Shown one piece after another: positions 58,445 through 64,000 of a DNA stretch of 64,000 bases (position 1 is its first letter; every line of letters begins with the position of its first letter). The position numbers and the translations under genes are program-made. The stretch is from Aurantiochytrium sp. KH105 (Eukaryota; Sar; Bigyra; Thraustochytrida; Thraustochytriidae). Location of the stretch: the NCBI GenBank assembly GCA_003116975.1, contig BGKB01000006.1, positions 496,001 to 560,000 of the forward strand, in the 5' to 3' direction. Under the pieces are notes generated by a model. It saw nothing but the letters and a program-made list of their open reading frames with translations. It did no database searches and was not told the DNA's origin.

Positions 58445-59914
58445 GGAAAAGAGGTTATTTAAGGTGGTCGGATCTTTTTTCTGGTCAAAAAGTCTCAACC
58501 GGTCGAAAAGCAGGAGCGCCTGGCTTCTGGAAAATCCTTGCCCAAGGCCCCTTCTGCCTCCTCTCGGCGAGGGAGACAAATTCCTAGGGTTAAAGCCTGG
58601 GCTACGGCCGGGCCGTTGCAAGGCTTTCGGGGCGACTGAATCCGTGCAGCCATCCTTTCATTGTCTGAGTCCACAGTTTGCGCCTTGGAGCGTGCCCCAA
58701 GCCTTGACCAGCAGGTCTTTCCACTCCCTTTTCGAGTGCATGGCAGAGGCAGCAAGGTCTGCTTTAGCTCTAGCCCTCGGCAGCTGCTTACGCGGCATAG
58801 GGCCCCAAAACAAGGATATTTGGAACGCTTGGGCTCAACCCAATTCAGTCTGCTTCATGCAACTCAAACATGCAACCTGGCAACTCAAACGTTTCTCTAT
58901 CGCATCTTTGAAGACGGCAATCTTTTCGCGCCGTTGAGGGAGGGTAAAAGAGTGTGCGGCGAAGTTCAAGTTGACAACCTCTTGAAAGAGGAAAAAAGGA
59001 AGAATGAAAAAAGAGGAAGAGAATGACGGTGACGATTTTTAAAGGCTATATGTTTCTTCCCAGATGCACAACTTGGGTGTGCAACAATCTTAGTATACCT
59101 TTTAGTAAACGCAAGCACAGGTTGGCGCGACCTCGGCCTTACGTGGGCGACTGCCACCGCCGACGGGGTCAGTATACGAAGAGCAAGGCTGCGCCTTGGC
59201 CCGAAGGAAGCTATGCTGACAGTGAGGATCGGAGCGGAGCTGTCGATGATGCGCCAGTCAACCGGAAGGCGCTGGCAACAGCGGCTCCGGTAGCGTGTGT
59301 ATAGCAAGCGATATCGACCATTGATCTCGAGAGTTGTCGTTGATCGAGCGGATAACGCTCGCGGTTCGATGAGCGAGCCCGATGCGGGTGTGTCGAATGC
59401 GAATCGATCCCTCGCGCAGAGACGAGCATTCGACTGGCGCGACTCGGGGATTTAGCGCATGTCGCACAGCGCCCTCCTGCCGGACAATTCCTGCGGGAGA
59501 CGCTCCAGGAAGGACGAAGAGTCAGAACGGCACGCAAACAAGAGAAAATCCGGTCGAACGTCCCTGCGGTTGCCGCCACGTATGACAAGGCTCGTGCTCG
59601 CACGTTCGTGCGCGAACTGCGGTTGCGGAGGACAAGGCCAAGAGTTCCCTCCTGGCTGCTGCTGAAAAGGGTGGATAGATAGTAAGTAACCTGGTTGCTG
59701 AGGTAAAGGACACGGTGGGAAGCCTGGCTCAAGCAAGCTGGCCAGAGAAGGAAAGGCAGCAGAGCAGATTAAGGCCAACTACAACTACAAGGAAAACGAA
59801 GCAAACCCCTGACGATCGATCCGCCCGTGTGTGCACGTAGGCGCGACACGGTGGGGAGTGCTTGGCTCGGTAGTGAACCGCGACAGGACAGCGACGCACA
59901 TTCAAAGTACTGGC

Positions 59915-60520
59915 ATGGCTGGGACGATGGAGCAGCTCAGCAAAGACTCGCGATGCGACCGCTTCAGCCGAGACGCCTGCGTGAAGTCAGAGAAGGCGCT
60001 GGTGCCTCCGCCCACGTCGAAGCGCAAGCGACAGAACGATTTTGAAATAGCACGCGATGTTCGACGGCTTTCCAATGTGGCACAAACTCGGGCGTCGCAT
60101 GCGCATGAAGAGAAGCATAACGCTGCAGGAGTGGACGGAGTAAACATGATTGAGCCATTAGATCTCATGCATAGGACGGCGAGCGTGCGGCGTACAGAAT
60201 CGAGATCGAGAAGAGAGCCGTGCCTGCCAAACGAGAAGCAACAAAGGCATCAAAAGGAGCTACACAGTGACAGACCTGGCATCGAGGCTTTCTCCAAAGA
60301 CAAGCGAGGCGATTCTTCATTGTCTTCGGATCGTGCCACTTTTCGACCAGCAAATCTGAAACAAGTTGTTCGAATCAGTCACCTGATTCAGATGGCAAAG
60401 GAGCAAGAATCGCTTCACTTTCAGGCACCCACGCGACACAGCGAGTACCAGTACGTAAGCAGGCACAACCACTCCGTTCGCCGACAGCGTCATAGCACGG
60501 GTCGCTTTGTCATGGGATAA
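59915..60520 (+). CDS. Hypothetical basic protein with nuclear-type signal
   Basis: 201 residues from ATG 59915 (first Met of the frame; upstream codons are non-ATG). It is hydrophilic, Arg/Ser/His-rich and likely disordered, with a basic cluster TSKRKRQNDFEIARDVRR near residue 34 resembling a nuclear signal. A helical segment NLKQVVRISHLIQMAKEQES lies near 150. No family recognised. Its amino acid use is not as repetitive as the noncoding ORFs around it, but evidence that it is expressed is only indirect. Confidence 0.45.
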   Translation: MAGTMEQLSKDSRCDRFSRDACVKSEKALVPPPTSKRKRQNDFEIARDVRRLSNVAQTRASHAHEEKHNAAGVDGVNMIEPLDLMHRTASVRRTESRSRREPCLPNEKQQRHQKELHSDRPGIEAFSKDKRGDSSLSSDRATFRPANLKQVVRISHLIQMAKEQESLHFQAPTRHSEYQYVSRHNHSVRRQRHSTGRFVMG

Positions 60521-60763
60521 GAGGAGGGATTGCGCCGTTGCGCTGTTCTTCTCGTCATTTTTTGACAAGATGAATGCCATCCGAAAGAGTCTCAAGATAA
60601 ACACACAACCTGAATGCAGGGCCCGCAAAAAGTCTGGATCAGGAAAACGCGCGCGCACGCAAGGACGCACGCACACACGCTCGCTTGCATGAAACTCGTC
60701 TGCAATGTAAAATGAGTTTGTCAACAAATGTAAAAAAGACCAAGCAAAAAACTTTTCGCATTA
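60521..60763. other. Convergent 3' spacer
   Basis: About 240 bp between the basic protein gene and the Rpn5 stop; nothing recognised. Confidence 0.4.
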
Positions 60764-62164
60764 TCAGCTATCCGTGGCCAAACGTTGCGCAGCATGAGCC
60801 TTATGGATGGCATGTTCCTTGTGAATGATGTGGCAGGTTTTCTCAACAAGACCCAACAGCTCCGAAATGTCTGCAGTCCATTCCGAAAGATGGTCGTTTG
60901 CAGTCTTGCGACCGCGAAAGGTGATGACGCCGGCAGGCCGGTCAATCTTGGCGATGAGCCGCTCTGAGGTGGTCGAGGTGACCATATCGCACAAGTACTT
61001 CTCGGACTCATCCTTGGAGAGCTGCAGCATTTGCGCCAAGCGAGCTGCCGAGATGCGGGTGTAGAACTTGGCAACGACGCGAATGTCGTGCTGAATGACG
61101 CGGTCTCGCAGCATGGGAAGGTACCAATCCTTGGAGTCCGCCAGCAGAGGGTGCTGCGTAATGGACTCGTGCTCAGGAAGGGGCCATTGCGCCAGTTCGT
61201 CTGTGACAAAATGCGTAAGGAGGGACTTGTACTCTGGGAGCTGTTCGAGTTTTTCCTCCTGCAGCATCTTATGAACGAGATCTACCTGGTGGTTGTCGAA
61301 CGGGGAGATGGCCAGCATAACCACCGCCGACGTGAGCTCGGGCTCCCAGTCCTCGGGGTGCTCTTGAATGCCCGGCGTACGAAAGATTGCCGAATACGCT
61401 CGTGCCAGCTCCAATGGATCCTTTTCGTGAGAATAGTACCTGATGAGGAGGCGGTAGAAGCGAACCTTGATGTCCTCCAAGTCGCCCTCTTCGATCGTCT
61501 TGCGGTTAACCTTTTTCGCGATAATGAGAGCCCGGACATAGTCCTGCTTGTCGAGACAAAGTCTGACTTGCTCAAGCAGATAGTCGAGCTTTTCGCGCTT
61601 GTTCATGGCACCGTACGTCTCGACTTGCTCCTCTTGCAGAATATCGGCGGCGCTGGCAATGTCTCCCTCGGCTTCTTTCATGCGGCTGAGCTCCATGGTG
61701 AGCCGCGCTCGCTCCGCCTCGACATAGATCTTGCCCTCGCTCACAGTACGCAAGGTTTCAATCAACTGCAGCTTGACGCCTTTGTCCTTGATCTTGGAAA
61801 CGCGCTCCGCGCCCTCTTGGATCACTTTCACCTGGACCTGCTTGTACTGACCACGACGTTTGCACAAGAGAGTAATGTTGGCGTTGAGCTCTTCCCAGTG
61901 CTCGAGTTCGAAGCAGAGTTTGACGATGACGAGTGCCGTCTCCGAGACGGTGCGTACGTCGCCGCCAAGCCGCGCACGCTTCTCGAGCGCCAGCAGCCGC
62001 TCGAGAGCCCCGGAAAGGTCGCCATCGCGGGCCATATCCGTGGCCTCGGGGATCTCCACGCGGCTCTCATCGGAAAAGTCTTTCTTCTTCTTCTCCTCTT
62101 TGTCCAGGACGTACGAGTCGGGGCCCGTGTCCTCCTTGCCCTCGGAGAGCGGGTCGATGGGCAT
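60764..62164 (-). CDS. PSMD12: 26S proteasome regulatory lid subunit Rpn5 (PSMD12)
   Basis: 466 residues. Rpn5 is a PCI-domain subunit of the 19S lid that binds Rpn11 and Rpn9 in the proteasome. An N-terminal arm of helical TPR-like repeats runs from about 20 to 330 (ALERLLALEKRARLGGDVRT, CFELEHWEELNANITLLCKR, IYVEAERARLTMELSRMKEAEGD). The PCI domain follows: RVVAKFYTRISAARLAQMLQL, a winged-helix LSKDESEKYLCDMV, and RLIAKIDRPAGVITF. The C-terminal helix (HIIHKEHAIHKAHAA) is typical for the helical bundle of the lid. Length matches the family (about 450). ATG 62164 is the first in-frame Met. It diverges from the START-domain gene. Confidence 0.95.
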   Translation of the reverse strand: MPIDPLSEGKEDTGPDSYVLDKEEKKKKDFSDESRVEIPEATDMARDGDLSGALERLLALEKRARLGGDVRTVSETALVIVKLCFELEHWEELNANITLLCKRRGQYKQVQVKVIQEGAERVSKIKDKGVKLQLIETLRTVSEGKIYVEAERARLTMELSRMKEAEGDIASAADILQEEQVETYGAMNKREKLDYLLEQVRLCLDKQDYVRALIIAKKVNRKTIEEGDLEDIKVRFYRLLIRYYSHEKDPLELARAYSAIFRTPGIQEHPEDWEPELTSAVVMLAISPFDNHQVDLVHKMLQEEKLEQLPEYKSLLTHFVTDELAQWPLPEHESITQHPLLADSKDWYLPMLRDRVIQHDIRVVAKFYTRISAARLAQMLQLSKDESEKYLCDMVTSTTSERLIAKIDRPAGVITFRGRKTANDHLSEWTADISELLGLVEKTCHIIHKEHAIHKAHAAQRLATDS

Positions 62165-62888
62165 CTTGCCGCCGTGCTAGGCCGCGCGCCGCAACGCCGC
62201 TGCGAACTGTCCGCGCGCACGAGCGAGCGAGCGAGCGAGCGAACGAACCAACGAAGCCCGTTACCGTGCTCGCTCGAGCGAAGCAGGCGCGCCCGCGAAG
62301 ACCGAGCGAGCCGCCGCCGCCGCAGGGCCCGGGCGGGCAGGTCGCGGGGCCGCCGAAGCTGCTGCTCCCGCCTCCCGCGCGCGTCTCCGTCGCCGCCGCT
62401 CGCCTCGCCGCGCCTCGCCTCGCCGCGGATCGGGGCACCGGGTCGGGTCGGGTTGTGTCTCTGCTCTTGGCCGCCCCGCCGCCCGCCGCGCCGCGCAAGT
62501 GAAGCAAAGCCGCGGCCGCAAGTGGGGGCGGCCGCCCGGGAAAGTGGGGAAAAGCGCGCGCAAGTCGAGAATGGCCCGCGCGCCGGGCCGAAGATAGGAG
62601 AAGCTTCGCTGGGATTGGCATGCCATACGTCGGAGAAGCGGGGCGAAGACAGGGGAGAGGCGCCGGCACGTGCCAGCGGTCATGGCAGCTGCAGCTGCAC
62701 TGCAGCCAGGCAGGCAGACAGATTCTCTTGCGCCGCCGCCGACGAGAAGGAGGAGGAGAAGCAGCGCGTGCGAGCAACGGAGCGCAGGGACAGCAGCAGG
62801 TAGAGAAGGAGAGCAAGCGAAGCTGCGCTCTAGCCTCTGCGCGACCGGAGCAGGAGTCCGCCCACGAGACCCGTGAAGCTTGGGAAGA
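62165..62888. promoter_or_regulatory. Divergent promoter region of Rpn5 and START-domain gene
   Basis: About 720 bp between two divergent starts, GC-rich, with CGAG repeats (62219-62240) and GCAGCTGCAGCTGCACTGCAG near 62684-62705. Long ORFs on either strand are GC-skew products. No proteasome-gene control element can be identified without knowing the species' motifs. Confidence 0.5.
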
Positions 62889-63806
62889 ATGAGCGAAGGG
62901 AAACACGCCCAGCTGCTTGGCGCCACGGTGTGCTGCTCGCCAGGATATGACGTGTACTTTGAGGACGGCGAGGACGGCGAGACAGGCATTGGGCCGATCG
63001 AGCGCGCGCTCAAACCGAAGTGCAGAGACGACGCAGTCTTCAAGAGGTGGGATGGCGTGGAGGCGACGGCCAAGGATCATCTTGACTGGATGCGCGACCA
63101 TGCTCGCGAATTCGCAGACCCGGACAAGGCCGGCTTTGTCCCGCAGGGTGTCAAAGACGGTGTCGTCTTTGAGATTCACCCAGAAATGACGCGCCAAGGC
63201 AATGGGAATGGTTACTTTCGTGTCTCGGGCGAGGTTGACATCAGTCCCGAGCTTGTGGTCGCGCTGGCCCTCGATGCGGAGACCCTCATCGCGGAAGATA
63301 AGACAATGCGTTACGTCAAGATGATCCACTCTTTTGGAGACAGTGGCCAGACACACCTTGGTTTCTGGGTGGCGGCACCTGGTCTTCCTTTCAACATGCA
63401 GGACCCCATCGACATGTACACGCTTGTGCCATTTGCGTGGCGCGACAGCGCTGATCTCTCTGGCTGGCGGAGAGACGCGGACGGCACTCTTTGGCAAATT
63501 GCTACCTCGCTCCCCGACGAAATTCCAACATTTAAGCCAAAGCGTGGAACCTGTTGGAAACCGTCGAGCATTCGCGCCGAGACACGTTATTGGGCCTACA
63601 AGCTCGAGCCTCTCGACGGCGGAAAGCGGACCAAGGTCACACTTTTGTGCCAGACTCAGCTCAATGGTTTCATTTTTGGCGCCCTCGTCAATCCGGTCGT
63701 TGGACAAGTCATGGCTGCCTACATTCGCGACTTTGAAAAAGTCGGATTGCGCAAGATGCGCGAGGGCAAGGCAGACGATATGATTGTAGCCGCTGGACTT
63801 AAGTGA
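62889..63806 (+). CDS. START-domain lipid-binding protein
   Basis: 305 residues. START domains hold one sterol, phospholipid or ceramide in a hydrophobic pocket. Signature pieces appear in order across the protein: FEIHPEMTRQGNGNGYFRVSGEVD, the KMIHSFGDSGQTHLGFWVA strand pair, IDMYTLVPFAWRD, GTCWKPSSIRAETRYWAYKLEPLDG, KRTKVTLLCQTQLNGF, and the C-terminal helix VVGQVMAAYIRDFEKVGLRKM. No membrane segment. Start: ATG 62889; only a non-ATG extension of three codons precedes it. The stop TGA overlaps a GTGAGT that could be a splice donor, so a further exon cannot be excluded. Confidence 0.85.
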   Translation: MSEGKHAQLLGATVCCSPGYDVYFEDGEDGETGIGPIERALKPKCRDDAVFKRWDGVEATAKDHLDWMRDHAREFADPDKAGFVPQGVKDGVVFEIHPEMTRQGNGNGYFRVSGEVDISPELVVALALDAETLIAEDKTMRYVKMIHSFGDSGQTHLGFWVAAPGLPFNMQDPIDMYTLVPFAWRDSADLSGWRRDADGTLWQIATSLPDEIPTFKPKRGTCWKPSSIRAETRYWAYKLEPLDGGKRTKVTLLCQTQLNGFIFGALVNPVVGQVMAAYIRDFEKVGLRKMREGKADDMIVAAGLK

Positions 63807-64000
63807 GTCTACATTTCTCCGTTAGTGTCTGGTCTACACTTGTTGTCCTTTTCCAAATGCGTATTGTAAAAAAAAAATTCGTAGGACTTCTGCTGTTTGA
63901 GCTTGATGATCAATTCTTTGTTTTGCTTTCTTTCGTTTTCAAGTTCTTCGCTTTGCGCAAGGATCTTGCAAAAGCATGGTATGCGCCAATCCGGTTGTAT
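63807..64000. other. 3' untranslated region of the START-domain gene
   Basis: About 190 bp, AT-rich, with an A-run at 63869-63878. No feature of its own is seen. Confidence 0.4.

Larger units (their letters stand above)
54985..59914. other. 4.9 kb gene-poor stretch with repeat remnants
   Basis: No supported gene. It contains a CT microsatellite (55590-55634), a purine-rich patch (55400-55440), two copies of a diverged repeat (56188-56395 and 57690-57875), ACGC repeats (56956-56977) and a G-run (58414-58442). Composition is less GC-rich and codon patterns are absent. It looks like old mobile-element or intergenic decay. Confidence 0.5.

Noticed and set aside
58392..58937. Plus-strand 181-codon ORF
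   Set aside because: It starts at GTG in a G-run, has no domain and lies in the decayed repeat-rich stretch.
59335..59425. tRNA-like sequence with a box A-like GATCGAGCGGATAACGC and a CTCGC/GCGAG stem
   Set aside because: The anticodon loop would be ten bases, the T-arm is degenerate, and no acceptor stem closes; at most an old tRNA remnant.
61031..62803. Plus-strand 590-codon ORF
   Set aside because: It is antisense to Rpn5 and continues into low-complexity promoter sequence.
62067..63707. Minus-strand 546-codon ORF
   Set aside because: It is antisense to the START-domain gene; the sense frame carries the clear domain.

Overview
This window is nuclear DNA from a GC-rich, gene-dense, intron-poor unicellular eukaryote. 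The evidence is GT-AG introns of 73-142 bp with GTAAGT/GTACGT donors, signal peptides, ER, mitochondrial and peroxisomal targeting signals, all three standard stop codons, and eukaryote-only proteins such as a Mediator subunit, TFIIIB BRF1, the proteasome lid subunit Rpn5, calreticulin and a MAP kinase kinase. The mix of a polycystin-like membrane protein, a STIMATE-family protein, a free-standing gamma-glutamyl phosphate reductase and an ankyrin-kinase-RING fusion fits a stramenopile such as a thraustochytrid/labyrinthulid. That placement is an inference and was not tested.

Layout. 0-9.4 kb: a Smr-domain protein runs off the left edge. It is followed by a broken, truncated copy and then an intact copy of a very large ankyrin-kinase-RBR protein; both copies share the same 3' flank. 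9.6-17.9 kb: NDUFAF7 (complex I assembly), calreticulin, mitochondrial monothiol glutaredoxin (three exons), a probable SRP (7SL) RNA gene with TATA box and T-run terminator, MED21, and a secreted trypsin. 18-26.2 kb: a GC-rich stretch without a recognised gene, a large secreted Cys-rich repeat protein, tRNA-Arg(UCG), a decayed gene on the minus strand, and the ubiquitin-conjugating enzyme UBE2G2. 26.9-33 kb: a small ankyrin protein, BRF1, a divergent promoter region full of tetranucleotide repeats, and a gamma-glutamyl phosphate reductase with an added C-terminal membrane anchor. 33.1-40.5 kb: a single 2441-residue polycystin-like open frame. 42-51 kb: peroxisomal acyl-CoA oxidase, a STIMATE-like membrane protein (two exons), a membrane FKBP, a small unknown protein, an RCC1-like propeller and a coactosin/ADF-H protein. 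51-60 kb: mostly gene-poor, low-complexity and repeat-rich, with one MAP kinase kinase. 60-64 kb: a small basic protein, then Rpn5 and a START-domain lipid-binding protein diverging from a shared promoter region.

Most genes are unrelated housekeeping genes placed side by side, as expected in a compact eukaryote. Weak themes are ER folding and degradation (calreticulin, FKBP, UBE2G2), ubiquitin/proteasome (UBE2G2, Rpn5, the RBR fusion, the Smr protein with ubiquitin-binding-like helices) and Pol III biology (BRF1, tRNA, SRP RNA). The most unusual content is the ankyrin-kinase-RBR gene and its decayed neighbour, where a block of about 580 bp past the stop codon is almost identical although the flanking homologous sequence has diverged strongly.
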